From Mesorhabditis belari (Eukaryota; Nematoda; Chromadorea; Rhabditida; Rhabditidae), in contig CAUEEP010000917.1 in NCBI GenBank assembly GCA_958450365.1, forward strand, positions 892,001 to 956,000: a DNA stretch of 64,000 nucleotides, in the 5' to 3' direction. Below, piece after piece: positions 12,195 to 23,800 of this stretch; positions within the stretch are counted from its first letter, which is position 1; every line of letters begins with the position of its first letter. The translations under genes were made by a program, and so were the position numbers. The notes below the pieces were generated by a model, which saw only the letters and a list, made by a program, of their open reading frames with translations, had not been told where the DNA came from and did no database searches.

Positions 12195-13013
12195 CTAATG
12201 ATCATAGTTTGAGCTGTAGTGAATTCCGAAACCAACCACAACAGGTGATCCCTTGAGCGTGAATCCAGGAGAGATTTCTTCGACACAAAAACAGAGATCA
12301 CCGGATGGTTGAAGGCTGAAATGGGAGTATTTAGCAAAAGCAGGAATAAGTCGTTTCCTTAATCGACTAAAATCTGACCATATTACTCACATGAAATGTT
12401 CGGAGGTTGCAAGCGGACGAGCGCCTGTTTCTTGTCGACCGACGACTTCCATTGATGCTCCCGTTTCCGGGACGCAATAAGTCTGAAGAATGGTTGCAAG
12501 CGGACGAGCGCTTGCTTTGTCGACCGACGACTTCCATTGATGCTCCCGTTTCCGGGACGCAATAAGTCTGAAGAATGGTTGCAAGCGGACGAGCGCTTGC
12601 TTCTTGTCGACCGACGACTTCCATTGATGCCCCGTTTCCGGGACGCAATAAGTCTGAAGAATGGTTGCAAGCGGACGAGCGCTTGCTTCTTGTCGACCGA
12701 CGACTTCCATTGATGCTCCCGTTTCCGGGACGCAATAAGTCTGAAGAATGGTTGCAAGCGGACGAGCGCTTGCTTCTTGTCGACCGACGACTTCCATTGA
12801 TGCTCCCGTTTCCGGGACGCAATAAGTCTGAAGAATGGTTGCAAGCGGACGAGCGCTTGCTTCTTGTCGACCGACGACTTCCATTGATGCTCCCGTTTCC
12901 GGGACGCAATAAGTCTGAAGAATGGTTGCAAGCGGACGAGCGCTTGCTTCTTGTCGACCGACGACTTCCATTGATGCTCCCGTTTCCGGGATGCAATAAG
13001 TCTGAAGAATGGT
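12195..13013 (-). CDS. candidate 3' end of a gene encoding a 29-residue repeat
   Basis: Two exons can be joined on the complement. One is the repeat exon, ending at 12391 before a strong donor (GTGAGT). The second, 12195-12315, follows a TTTCAG acceptor and ends at TAG. The phase-matched product is a 29-residue repeat (LQTYCVPETGASMEVVGRQE... ) followed by a 39-residue tail (LQPSGDLCFCVEEISPGFTL...). No upstream start was found; DNA above 13100 is transposon-rich. Each repeat contains CATTCTTCAG, which resembles a splice acceptor, so the repeat could be entered at several places. I do not recognise the family. Treat as possible gene or pseudogene. Confidence 0.35.
12405..13013. repeat. 87-base GC-rich minisatellite, about seven copies
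   Basis: The unit contains GCAAGCGGACGAGCGCTTGC and CCCGTTTCCGGGACGCAATA. Seven copies are very similar. One lacks one base (near 12630) and the next lacks two (near 12515); together these restore frame. GC content is far above the surrounding DNA. Confidence 0.95.
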
Positions 13014-13537
13014 TTTTAATTTGTTATGGATTCTTTGAAAATTAAACTTTTGCTTTGAAAGATCAAGCCTAATATGTTGTTTCAATCTTAGAACCAACCC
13101 TTAATTGCCTTCAAAAACTATTGCTTACTTTAAAAAAAAAAGTTCTTTAATTACCCAAATCCCAACCCAATATCCCGAGCAGAAGTTTGCCAAACGCCGC
13201 TTTTTTTTCGACGAATGACACGAAAAAAAATGCACATGAATTTCTTTTAAAAAATGCTTTTTTTTAAAGAAAATTCTCTCTTTTATCAAAAGTTTTTCTT
13301 CAATTTTAACATTTCATTTTTATATTTTTTATAGCTACTCTATTAAAGTATCCGAAAATATTAGAAAAGATTTTTTTTTTACAAAGCGTTTTCACTCCCC
13401 GGGAGTCGATTCAACAACCCCCAATTGGAGTAGAGTGTGTTCCTTGCAGACAACGCGTTTTCTAAAAAGGGCGCGCCAAGGATAAGCTACCGTAACCCTA
13501 TGCTTTGCATCAGCAAACTTTTCAAAATGCAAATGTA

Positions 13538-14012
13538 GGGAGTGGGACAAATGCGACCTTTTTTTTTTTGCGCACCCGGACATTTGCGCCCCTTTTTTTC
13601 CGCACCTTTTTTCGTGTTTTAAAAAAGCTCTAAAAAGCGAACATTAACCAATTTCTATTCCAAAAGTTGTTTTTCTAGGTAATTTTAGGGTGTCGAATTC
13701 AAATTTTGACATATCAGAGCGTGTGGAACCAATTTGAAAAACAATTTGAAAGACAAAACGGCTAGATCAAATTACAGAAAATTGTCGATTTTTCTCTTTG
13801 TATAACTCCGTCCGTTTGTTTCCAAAAGCTCTGATATGTCAAAATTTCGATTCTACGCCCTCAAATTACCTAAGAAAAACAACTTTTAGAATAGAAATTG
13901 GTTAATATTAGCTTTTTAGAGCTCTTTTAAAACGCGAAAAAAGGTGCGCTAATGGGCAAGGTGCGCAAATGTCCGGGTGCGCAAAAAAAAGGTCGCATTT
14001 GTCCCACTCCCC
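13538..14012. mobile_element. 475-base palindromic MITE-like element
   Basis: The two halves are long inverted repeats. Both ends read GGGAGTGGGACAAATGCGAC followed by a T-run and GCGCACCCGGACATTTGCGC; the inner arms match through GTTTTTCTAGGTAATTT. The element is flanked by AAATGTA on both sides (13531-13537 and 14013-14019), a likely 6-7 base target-site duplication. No open frame. Confidence 0.9.
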
Positions 14013-14111
14013 AAATGTACATTAAAATCTTGCGCTCTTTCTTTTCTATTACTCTTTCTATGACTCTCTATTACGCTTTCGCTAAAACTTAAAACTTTTA
14101 AAATGCTATGT

Positions 14112-14636
14112 AATAGGTTGATGCATAGGTCTTTTCGTTTTTTTCGTACTTCTGTTAAAAAGTAACAAATTCACCAATTAATCTATAGTTTGCTCTATAA
14201 AAAAAGTGTTTTTTTGTTCAATTTGCATCTTTTTAAATGAATTTCGGTTCACTTTCAAGCAAATTCGAGAGTGAAAAACGCCTTTTTCGTAAAAATCTAT
14301 AAAAAACTCTACGGAAATATTGGCTGAATGAATTTCTCTGAAATTTTGGCGAAATATCAAACGTTTTTTTTCTCTATCTTTTATCTATTGACACGAAGAT
14401 AGGTTTTCTTTAGCTAAGGTGTCTAAACCGCATCATCGAGTTAGCCCTTTTTGACTACCCGACTTCATACTCTCAAGAAAATCCAGGCATTCAATATTTT
14501 TAAACCCGTTTTAATGTTATTTTGCAGAAAAATAATTGCTTTTTCTAATGAAATCAACCGTAGTTTAATTCGTGCATTTGTTGGCTTGAAACGGCAGACG
14601 AAAAGAAACAAAAACACTTATGCATCAACCTAATAA
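14112..14636. mobile_element. mariner-like MITE
   Basis: The ends are inverted: TAGGTTGATGCATAGG at 14116 and CTTATGCATCAACCTA at 14617. Similarity continues inward for about 80 bases (CAAATTCACCAATTAATCTA against its counterpart). The TAGGTTGATGCATAAG-type terminus resembles mariner-family ends, and TA dinucleotides flank both sides. No transposase was recognised. Confidence 0.65.
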
Positions 14637-14978
14637 AATGAAAGAAAACATTTAAAACGGGAAAAGTTAAGAAACACTATTAAAAAATGATATTATTTAC
14701 GAATTTACCAGGCCTATTGTCTACATTTGCACTAGAACCATTCCAAAAAAAAAATTGCACGCCCTAAAAAACCTAAATCCTTAAATAAAACTATCCATTA
14801 CTGCATTTTAAGAAAAGTTTGCAAATTTTTTTTTCGCGCGACCTTTATAGCTTTGCTTAAAAAAGCGCACCTTTTAGAAAACGCGTTGTCGGAAGTCTTG
14901 TCTGACAAAAAAGTTGTCAATGTCAATGTCAATGTCAATCTTCTGTCAAAAAGGAGCACACTCTAAATTGGAGCCTCG

Positions 14979-15714
14979 CGTACCTTAGACCACTCGGCCC
15001 ATAGAATTCAAGGTAACACCCCCGGTTTTTTTCACCTTTTACAAAAAAATCTCACAATTTTCTAATAAAAATAACGTCGAATTCGGAAAGAGGACTTAAA
15101 ATTACATGCTCTTGCAAATTTTGAGCACATTTCGTCGAGCCGTGACTCGGCTTTGGATTGCCAAGCGTGACTCGGCATCGCGGTCGTCTATATGTTAAAG
15201 CAATTGCAATCATTTTCGTCGATTAAGGGCTCTAGTTGCTGAAAAGTACCGGATTTTTGTTACACTTGTGCTTTCGAGAAAATAAAGTTACATTTACAAA
15301 AGTACACTCACAGAGAACTGTTGCCTTTCTTTTTTTTTCTCTATTGTGCTAAAATTAGTGCAGCGATAGAAGCAATTTGTCATTTTTTGGTAGTTTTGTG
15401 AATTGTAAAGCAAAAGAAGAAAGAGAAAATGGTGAAAAATTGGAGAAGAGGATCACCAGAGCGTGTCGATTCGTCGATCTTTTTTTAGGAGAAACTGGGA
15501 AAAGAGCTCTTGATTCTAGAGTTGACATTGAAATTTACCCAAAATAAAATTCTATACTACTTTTCTCAAGTTTTGTCTTTTTAAGTTGTTTCATAACATG
15601 TCAAATTTTGACTTTGCTTTCTGTTTCTTTTGCTTTTTTTGTTGAGAAAGTGACTCAATTCTTTTGTTGCTTTTTTGTTGAGAAATTGACTCAATTCGCG
15701 TTAAAGTTTGACGT
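14979..15714. other. intergenic, no supported gene
   Basis: No exon series seen. A triple TGTCAA run lies just outside at 14916-14938. CGTGACTCGGC occurs twice, near 15140 and 15165. Confidence 0.4.
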
Positions 15715-15985
15715 TACGGATTCAAGATTTAATGATTGATTTGATAGCTGGCTTGATAACTTACTTGCTAACTAACTTGATAGCTGACTTGATAGCTGAC
15801 TTGTTAACTAACTTGCTAACTAACTTGATAACTGAATTGATAACTAACTTGATAACTAACTTGATAGCTGACTTGATAACTAACTTGATAACTAACTTGA
15901 TAACTAACTTGATAACTGACTTGATAGCTGACTTGGTAGCTGACTTGTTAACTAACTTGATAACTAACTTGATAGCTAGACTTAC
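15715..15985. repeat. AACTTGATA(A/G)CT 12-base minisatellite
   Basis: About 21 copies of a 12-base unit (CTTGATAACTAA). Because 12 is divisible by three, one frame stays open and would give a Leu-Ile-Thr/Ala-Asn/Asp polymer. I regard that frame as an artefact. Confidence 0.95.
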
Positions 15986-16589
15986 TCTAGTTTAGGACGT
16001 TAAAAGTCTAGCTTTACCTCAAATGTGTTTCTCTTTGTAAAGCTACCATCAACAAATTACAAGTTTTCATCGTTTTCTTTCTATAGTTTAGTTAAAGTGA
16101 AAGGAAATAAATGACAGATTGTTTACATTGAAAGGCATGCATTCTATAGTTCATTCTATAGTTCTCCAAAATACCTTTCTATGAAATATGTGAATTTTTA
16201 AAGTGGCCTCTTCACAAAATCATCACAAATCGTCTCTCTCTCACTCTCGCACAAATTCGTTTCCATTTTCAACCACTCCCCTGCCCATTTCACCTTCAAC
16301 TCCCCTCTTTTCCGCCCGATAATTTTTGGAGTTAACCGATTTTTGGCACTCCACCCTTTTTTTCCTTTCAATTTTTCACTAACTGTATACATAGAAAAGT
16401 TTTGGCACATATTTTTGAAAGCGTTAAAGCCTTTTAGCCTTTTCTTTCTTTCTTTCTTTTAAAGTATAGCCATTTTTCTTTTGCTCTTTTGCTGCTTTTG
16501 CTAATCGAGTTTAAATGAAAAGTCCCTTAGTGACTGATAAGTTGACTAGCTTCACCCATAGCTCTATAGCTTAAAATATCTAGCTGCTT
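15986..16589. other. intergenic, no supported gene
   Basis: AT-rich with T-runs; no exon series with consistent splice sites was found. Confidence 0.4.
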
Positions 16590-16931
16590 CTAGCTGCTTC
16601 TAGCTGCTTCTAGCATTTCATACACTTCAATATAGTCATCAAACATCTTCTGTACAATATTTGATTCAACTATACATCTAGTAAACAAGTGCTTTACATT
16701 TCCCATTGGACTCCCCATAGAGCTTCCCATAGAGCTTCCCATAGAGCTTCCCATTGAACTCTCCCCCCGTTTCCCCAGGTAATCGTTTAATCTCCACTGC
16801 ACTGTCCTACTTTCAAAATTCTCCCAATTTTCATTTTCAATAGTTGTCTGTAAATGTCTGTAAATATACATTTTACTGTTTTTCTTTTTTGCTTTCATCA
16901 TTTGCTTTGAATACTTTTCATTTTTCTTCAA
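16590..16931 (-). CDS. hypothetical 113-residue open frame
   Basis: An uninterrupted frame on the complement. The middle (NENWENFESRTVQWRLNDYL) and the end (VQKMFDDYIEVYEMLEAARS) look protein-like. Between them is a four-fold SSMG repeat encoded by a 12-base tandem repeat (CCCATAGAGCTT type). A TTTACAG precedes the codons for TTIENENW, so this could be an exon and not a complete gene. No family is recognised and no partner exons were found. Confidence 0.25.
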   Translation of the reverse strand: MKKNEKYSKQMMKAKKKNSKMYIYRHLQTTIENENWENFESRTVQWRLNDYLGKRGESSMGSSMGSSMGSSMGSPMGNVKHLFTRCIVESNIVQKMFDDYIEVYEMLEAARSS

Positions 16932-17128
16932 CTCTTGATCACTAAAATCACTAAAACTATTCTCAATGAAGAGAAAAAGAGAGACTTTTTTTTTACGATC
17001 GAATTCTCTTTGGATACCTTTTTATTTGAATGTGTTCAAATGGTTATTTGAAGAGATTGTCGAAAGAAATTCCCCCAAATTGTTTACACAGTTTTGAATA
17101 ACGTTTTTCAATAGATTTTTTTGTGTAT

Positions 17129-17872
17129 TTCAGTGATATCTCAGTGATATTTCAGTGATATTTCAGTGATATATCAGTGATGAATCTTCAGAGGTTTCAT
17201 TGTTGAGTTTACCTTTGAAACAAGTTCGTTTAGAAGTAAAATCAGTAAATCAGTGAAAGTAAATCAGTGAAAGTAAATCAGTGATGGTAAATCAGTGATG
17301 GTAAATCAGTGAAAGTAAATCAGTGATCTCTACGAATTTCTTTCTACCTTAGAAACGAAAAAAAAAAACAGTTTTAAATCTTTTAAACATCTTTTAAACA
17401 TCTTTTAAACCTTTTAAACCTTTTAAATCTTTTAAATTTGATAGATTTTAAAGACGTTAACTAAACGATAAGATAATCATTTTTTTTTTCTGTTGAGAAA
17501 GAGAAGAAGAGTAGTAGTAGAGTGAAAGAAAAGAACGCTGAATGGCCATTTACCGAGAAATGATTCCCTTTTCCACGCAAAAATCGGCAATCTATCAACT
17601 GGATGTCGCTGGATTTTTGGGAAAATAGAAAACTTTCAACTTTCCTTTTTTCTTCTTACTTACTTACTTACTTAGTTATTTACTTGTAAATTCTTGAATT
17701 CTCTTTATTTCCTCTCGTTTCCATCACTCATTTACTGATTTCACTTCTAAACGAATTTGTTTCTAAGGTAAACTCAACAATGAAACGTCTGAAGATTCAT
17801 TACTGATATATCACTGATATATCACTAAGATATCACTGAGATACCACTGATATATCACTGAAATCCACTGCA
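17129..17872. mobile_element. inverted-repeat element with CAGTGATAT subterminal repeats
   Basis: The arms 17129-17245 and 17728-17872 are inverted copies. Each starts with several tandem TTTCAGTGATAT units and continues with GAATCTTCAG(A)GGTTTCATTGTTGAGTTTACC and TCGTTTAGAAGT(A/G)AAATCAG. About 480 bases lie between, without a transposase. Tandem subterminal motifs inside terminal inverted repeats are typical of transposase-binding ends; that role is inferred. Confidence 0.8.
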
Positions 17873-18589
17873 AGAGTAACAATTCCTTTACTTTTCACTT
17901 TTCTCATATATTAACTTTAGAATAAGAAGAATATTTAAGGAATTTTAGATTCCGAGTATCTTCCAAGTATTTAAGTTTAAATTCGAAAATGTTAAATGAT
18001 CGACTCTTGAAGCTGGGATTTGCTTTAGATCGGATCTAGATCTACCCAGTTCTACCTAGAGTCCTGACGAGCTTAAGAGTTTGACGACTTTAAGCCTCTA
18101 GTACTCAAGTACAAATTGCCAACCGTTTTTCTGTCCTGTCCTGTCCTGTCCTTGATGCTGAAACTTCACAACCTGACTTCTAGCTGGACTCTTGTCTAGC
18201 TAGGCTTCAAAGCTGGCTTCAAAGCCGGCTTCAAAGCTGGCTTCAAAGCTGGCTTCAAAGCTGGCTTCAAAGCTGGCTTACAGCAATAACACCCAGATCT
18301 GCGGGCGTTTAGTGATCTCTATGAATGCTCAAAGATCTCAAATGACGTTCATTCTCGTTCTCCTTGGATTCCCCATCAATGTCGATCTTCCCGTCCTGTC
18401 ATTTCTCTCACCTATCCAATTGATATAACTTTTTTTCCCCGATTTGAAATAAGTGTGAGTTTTTCCAAGAGTGACACCTCGTTGAGCTCTTTTTTTTAAA
18501 AATTTATCGATTATTTTAGCCAAATTTCCCGGAATTAAATGTCATTTTAAACTATCAAGTCTAGTTTTTGACTTTAGCCCGCTAAAGGG
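17873..18589. other. intergenic with short tandem repeats
   Basis: Contains CTGTC repeats (18131-18150) and five or six copies of a 15-base GGCTTCAAAGCT unit (18205-18285). No gene supported. Confidence 0.5.
18205..18285. repeat. GGCTTCAAAGCT minisatellite
   Basis: About six copies of a 15-base unit; each contains the palindrome-like CTTCAAAGCTGG. Confidence 0.85.
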
Positions 18590-18990
18590 GACTTTTCATT
18601 GATTAAAGCTTAAGATAAAGCCTACCAATCGATCCATTGACCCCGAAAATCCCAGGGCACAAATTCCTGAGACTAAATCTCGTTTCTAGACCATTCACAA
18701 AGTGAAAGCAAACTCCCAGTCAGTGTTCTTTGTGCGCGCGCGTAATCGCTCTCCATCTGGCAAATCCATTGGTATAAAATGCTTTCCTTTTGAATTCGTA
18801 ACGAGAAAGAAGCGGTGAGCGACTGAGCCCATTTTGCCGTCACCATGCCTAAACTTTGGGATCAATTTTTCCGACGATTACTAATTCAACCCAGGCAATT
18901 TCTGGTATCATTTAAAAGCCTGAAATCTTCTCTATTCAACGCTAGAAAAAGTTTAAGATCATATGCGTTTTGGGCAAGGTTCTAGGCCTT
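18590..18990. repeat. composite of dispersed repeats, family B copy 2 and family A copy 3
   Basis: 18590-18680 matches 7080-7166. 18830-18990 matches the family at 5340 and 8445 (ATGCCTAAACTTTGGGATCA and GGCAATTTCTGGTATCATTT). The association suggests that A and B may be parts of one larger, otherwise diverged element. Confidence 0.75.
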
Positions 18991-19235
18991 GAAAGGCGAT
19001 GATCTTGAAAGTCGAGTCGGCAAAAGTCTTTCGTTTTCTTTTTTCTACAATTTTTGCTCGAATCTTGAAACTTTCCTAGTTCAATCTAACGATATTTTCA
19101 CGTTTTCTTTCCAGATTTCACACAATTTTCAATGAAATTTCTATGGAAATTCATATTTCCGCAAGAAAAAAAGTAAACAAAGTTCCGAGCATGGTCAATA
19201 TTTGAATGTTTGGTCAAAGGAAACTTTCCCCCATT

Positions 19236-19287
19236 TTTTTTTTCTATTCTATTCTATTCTATTCTATTCTATTCTATTCTATTCATT
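19236..19287. repeat. (TTCTA)n microsatellite
   Basis: About nine perfect TATTC units. Confidence 0.95.
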
Positions 19288-20404
19288 CATAAAAAAAACT
19301 CTTACACTAGTGTAAATAATGTAAACACTAATGTAAATATTAGAGTCCCTGATTTCTGAGAGATTCTCTAAAAACATCAAAAATCAAAAAAATCAACAAA
19401 AATCAACAAAAATTTAACCTTAAAATTCCACGAATTCAACCCGAAAACCCAAAAAATTTGCATAAATTCAACTTTTTTATCACTTTTTCCAATGGATTAT
19501 TCAAGTTTTTTTGGTTTTTTTGGTTTTTTTGGTTTTTTTCAGAAAATTATTCTCTCTAACATTTCGATGAGAAATAGAGAGAAATTTGGGAAAAGAGAAA
19601 GAAATATTGAATGAAATGATGACTTCAATCGAGTACACTGCAATTTTCTCGCATCTCTTTTGAGTAGAGACAAAAATTCTAACGGAAATCATCAAGCTGG
19701 ATGCCACGCTGCTATATTATTCTATAAGATTTCGATCTTTTTACTTTTTGAGAGCTTTAATCAATGAGAGCTTGGGAGCTGGTCTTGTCTTGAGTGTTGT
19801 AGAGTACTGTAGTGTATTGAATTTATTTATTTAGCTATGTACTACTTGGAAAGCCTAAAGCTTAAGCCAGCTCTCGGAAAGCCAGCTCTTACAAGCTTCT
19901 CTTTCAAAGCCATTTACAGATTATCCATCATTTTACAGTTAAAAGTTTTTGAAAGTTAAAGAAATGATTGTATTTGTAAAAATTTTATTTTGTTTCCCCT
20001 CAATGACCTTGATGTCGAGGGGAAAACATTACATGAATGTAGAAAAGAAGTAGAAGTAAAAGAAGGAAAAAGAAGGAAAAAGAAGGAAAAAAAAGAAGTA
20101 GACACAACTCCATGATGTACTCTCCCTATTCAATCCGCTAATTTTACCCGATTTCCTCACCTTTCCCATTTTTTTTCAAGGACAAAGCACTCAATATTTT
20201 TGTGTAATTTGAAAAAAATGAAAAAATGACAAATGCTTTTTGAAAGACTAACGGGGGAAAGCACTTGAACGATGAGAGAAAGAAGGGAAGAAGGGAAGAA
20301 AGAAAGAAGGAAAGAAAGAAAGAAGAGAAATCGGGAATCGAATCAAGTCTTAACTAATTTATCGACTTACTTTCAAGAATTGAATCTAGCTTTAAGAACA
20401 TTCT

Positions 20405-20500
20405 TGCTGTCTAGATTCTTCTGAGTCTAGATTCTTCTGAGTCTAGATTCTTCTGAGTCTAGATTCTTCTGAGTCTAGATTCTTCTGAGTCTAGATTCAG
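20405..20500. repeat. GATTCTTCTGAGTCTA minisatellite
   Basis: About five perfect copies of a 17-base unit about 370 bases upstream of the SLC6 start codon. Confidence 0.92.
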
Positions 20501-20862
20501 CTCATTACAGACTAATCTTTAAACAGAGTCAGCACTAGGATCAAGTCAGAGTCAGGGGAAAGACTCAAGTCCAGGAAAATGCCAGGATTCGAGTCTAGGA
20601 ATCCTGGCATTTTGCTTTGGACAGCGTCAGCTATTGAACGCTTTCTCTCAGCCTCGAAAGTGATTATATTGGTTTGAACTCTTTGAGACAATCACATCAT
20701 TTTATATTTCTTAAAATATGCCCAAAACTATCTGAGTGACTTTCAATGTTTGCATTGAAATTTCCCGTTACTTTTTTTACCTTTCCCCAATGCTATTACC
20801 ATTTTCCTTTAGGGTGTACACTTGTTGGTGTATCGGCAATTCTCAATTCTCGTTCTTGAAAA

Positions 20863-23800
20863 ATGCCATCTGGTGGGGGCACCCATCAGCCATTGCCCAC
20901 CAGTGAGGAGACTGCGAAGGCACACGAGGCGAAACTCCATTTGGTGAGTAAAGGGTTAACGATTTCTAAGCCTCGTCGAGGTTAGGGCCAAGTCCAGCCT
21001 TGGCTTCTAGTCAGTTTCTAGTGGGACAGGGTGTGGCCAAGCTCAGATCTAAGCCGGATCAAGCGCGGGTAGATCAGGTCAATAACTGTAGCCAGGAGTC
21101 AGAACAGCTATACTTCTCTTGGCTTCACAAGACTAACAAATTTGGTGAAGTTGGCCTAGCCAGGTACTATGTACGTTTAGGATGAGCAGGTTGAGCATGA
21201 CGAGAATGGTGAACGAGGGCAATGGTCAGGTCAATTCGATTTCTTGATGAGTATGGTCGCGTACGCTGTGGGACTTGGTGAGTGACATTTGCATTTAAAA
21301 GTTCTCCATTTGCAGGCAATGTTTGGCGTTTCCCGTACTTGTGCTACAAGAATGGCGGTGGATCTTTCCTCGTCGCCTACTCGTTTTTCTTCCTCCTTGC
21401 TGCGGTGCCGATTTTCATCATGGAGGTACTGTAGCACTTTGAGCTGCGTTCTCTAGCATACTATAGAAACTACAGTATGCTAGAGGACGCCAGAGAGCGC
21501 AGCTTAGCTTTAAAGGCTTTAAACTCATGATTTCCAGGTGTCAATCGGTCAATACCTTCAACGGGGTGCTATGGAAATGTGGAATATGTGTCCGATTTTT
21601 AAGGGTAATCGTTAAACTCTAGAAAAGACAGCCAAACTTTGAAATATCTCGAATATCTCGAGAATTAGGTGTGGGCATTGGAAATGTGGTGATCTCGTTC
21701 ATGTGTATCGCGTATTTTTGTGTGATTTGCGCATGGGCTATGTACTACATGATCGCCTCATTCAACTCGACTTTCCCCTGGGAAACGTGCACGAATTGGT
21801 GGTGAGTTGCAACGGCAAATTGGTGGCAAATGCAACGGCAAGTTGGAATTGGTGGTGAGGCTAAAAACCGCTCAAACCTACCGTAACCTCATTTTCTTGT
21901 TTTAAACCACCAAACAGCCAGACCAGAACTAGTTCATGATAGCCAGGCCAGCCAGCCAGCCAGCCAGCATCAGACGACTCATAGTCAAATCTAGAACCAG
22001 GGTAAAGGGCAAGACCGGAATCTGAACTAGAGCTAGGATTAGGTAGGACTAGATCGATCTAGAGCCAAGGTAAAGTCTGGATCAGTTCAGGAAGCCAGAG
22101 TCAAGGCCAAGATCAGCTAGGACTAAATCCTATAAGCTAGGACAAATCAAGGTTAAGCCAAGGTTAGAGCCAGGTTCATGGAAGAGTCCGGAGTCAAGCC
22201 AAACCTAGGACCATAGCCGGGCTAGATCTCGACTCTCTTTTCCAGGAATGATGCCAAATGTGTGACGGGCAAAGAGCATGAGTCAGTGCTGAAGACGATC
22301 ACCAAGAATCTCACCGCACACAATTTATCGACACAGACCTCTGTCGAGCAGTACTGGGAGTAAGTTTAGAAAAGAATATAGTTACTGTAGATGCAAGGAT
22401 TACGGTGCTTTCAGACGTCGGGTCTTGATGCAAACGGAAACCATTTACGAGTTTGGCGGCATTCAATGGGAACTCTTTGGTAAGAATTTTTGAACATTAA
22501 ACAATTGCTAGCTTAATATCTACGATCTCTTGTCTAAATTCTTATCCACTTTTGCAGGTTTAATGGCTCTCTCGTGGGTGATTGTCTATTTCGCATTGTG
22601 GAAAGGGATCACAAACGCGCGAAAGGTACGGTAATCTTTCTACAAGTTGCGACATTTCTCTAAAACCTATCGTACCTAGAGGAGACTAGGGTTGACTAGG
22701 TCATGCTAGGGTTGACTAGGTCATGCTAGGGTTGACTAGGTCATGCTAGGGTTGACTAGGTCATGCTAGGGTTGACTAGGTCATGCTAGGGTTGACTAGG
22801 TCATGCTAGGGTTGACTAGGTCATGCTAGGGTTGACTAGGTCATGCTAGGGTTGACTAGGGTTGACTAGACCATGCCAGAAACCAGATCCACACTTTTGA
22901 GCCGGCTTCTAGCCAGTTATAGGAAAAAGTCTGTAAGCTAAGACTAGACCAGGTTCAAGTCTGGCTTCTGATACAGTGGTTTGGTCTGGTTTAGGGAAAG
23001 AAGCTGTTTCTCGTTCAGACAAGGTTAGTCTTAGCTTCTGATCAGCTGAACAAGGCTGAACAAGACTGAACAAGGAACAAGGCCCAGATCCGAAGAGCTC
23101 GTCTCTAGAGCAGCTCTGGAGGGCTTTCTTCTGAGTATAGATCTCAAAACCCACTGAATTCTCTTAAAACATTGAACTTCTAAGCAACAACTGATAAACA
23201 AATCGATTTCTGATTGCAGTTCGTCTACTTTTGTGCACTGTTTCCCTATTTCATCATCATCGTGCTCCTCCTCCGTGGCTTGACTCTTCCCGGCGCCGGT
23301 ACAGGCATCTACTATTATCTAACACCGAATGTGACAAAATTGATGGAAACAACTGGTAGACTTTGACTTTAGACCAAAATAAATCAAATTTCTTATAGTC
23401 TGGAAAGATGCAGGCACCCAGGTCTTCTACTCATACGGCGTTGGGTTCGGGACTCTGATCGCACTCGGCTCACACAACAAGTTCAATCACAATTGTTTCA
23501 GGTAGAAAAAGTTTTGCGTGTACTTTGTGCTTGCAAACGAGCGATTCTTGGTTTCTCCAGAAACCAGAGAGGAAAATAACATTAGATTCATTTCAGAGAC
23601 GCAATTGCGATGTGTTTCATCAACGGTGGTACTTCAATTCTGGCTTCGTTCGCCATTTTTGGCATTCTCGGCTTTATGAGTGTCACCTCGGGCAAACCGA
23701 TTGATCAAATCGTGAAACCCGGTTAGAATAGATACTAGTTCTCATCTGTGACATCCAATTTGAAATTTAAAATGCAATCTCCCAGGTGTCGGCTTGGCTT

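Larger units (their letters stand above)
13415..14978. mobile_element. outer inverted-repeat element with two nested insertions
   Basis: The ends are imperfect inverted repeats: 13415-13475 (CAATTGGAGTAGAGTGTGTT... GACAACGCGTTTTCTAAAAA) against 14860-14978 (TTTTAGAAAACGCGTTGTC ... CACACTCTAAATTGGAG). A further inner match is 13510-13530 against 14800-14830 (GCAAACTTTTCAAAATGCA). Inside lie two separate smaller elements. No transposase frame is visible, so this is non-autonomous. Confidence 0.7.
18991..20862. other. intergenic upstream of the SLC6 gene
   Basis: No gene supported. Holds a TTCTA pentanucleotide array (19236-19287), four GGTTTTTTT units (19505-19540), a purine-rich GGAAGAAGG stretch (20060-20100 and 20270-20330) and a 17-base CTGAGTCTAGATTCTT array (20405-20500). 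Confidence 0.5.

Noticed and set aside
15708..15995. 95-codon Leu/Ile/Thr-rich frame that looks membrane-like
   Set aside because: It is a translation of a 12-base tandem repeat; unit length divisible by three keeps it open.
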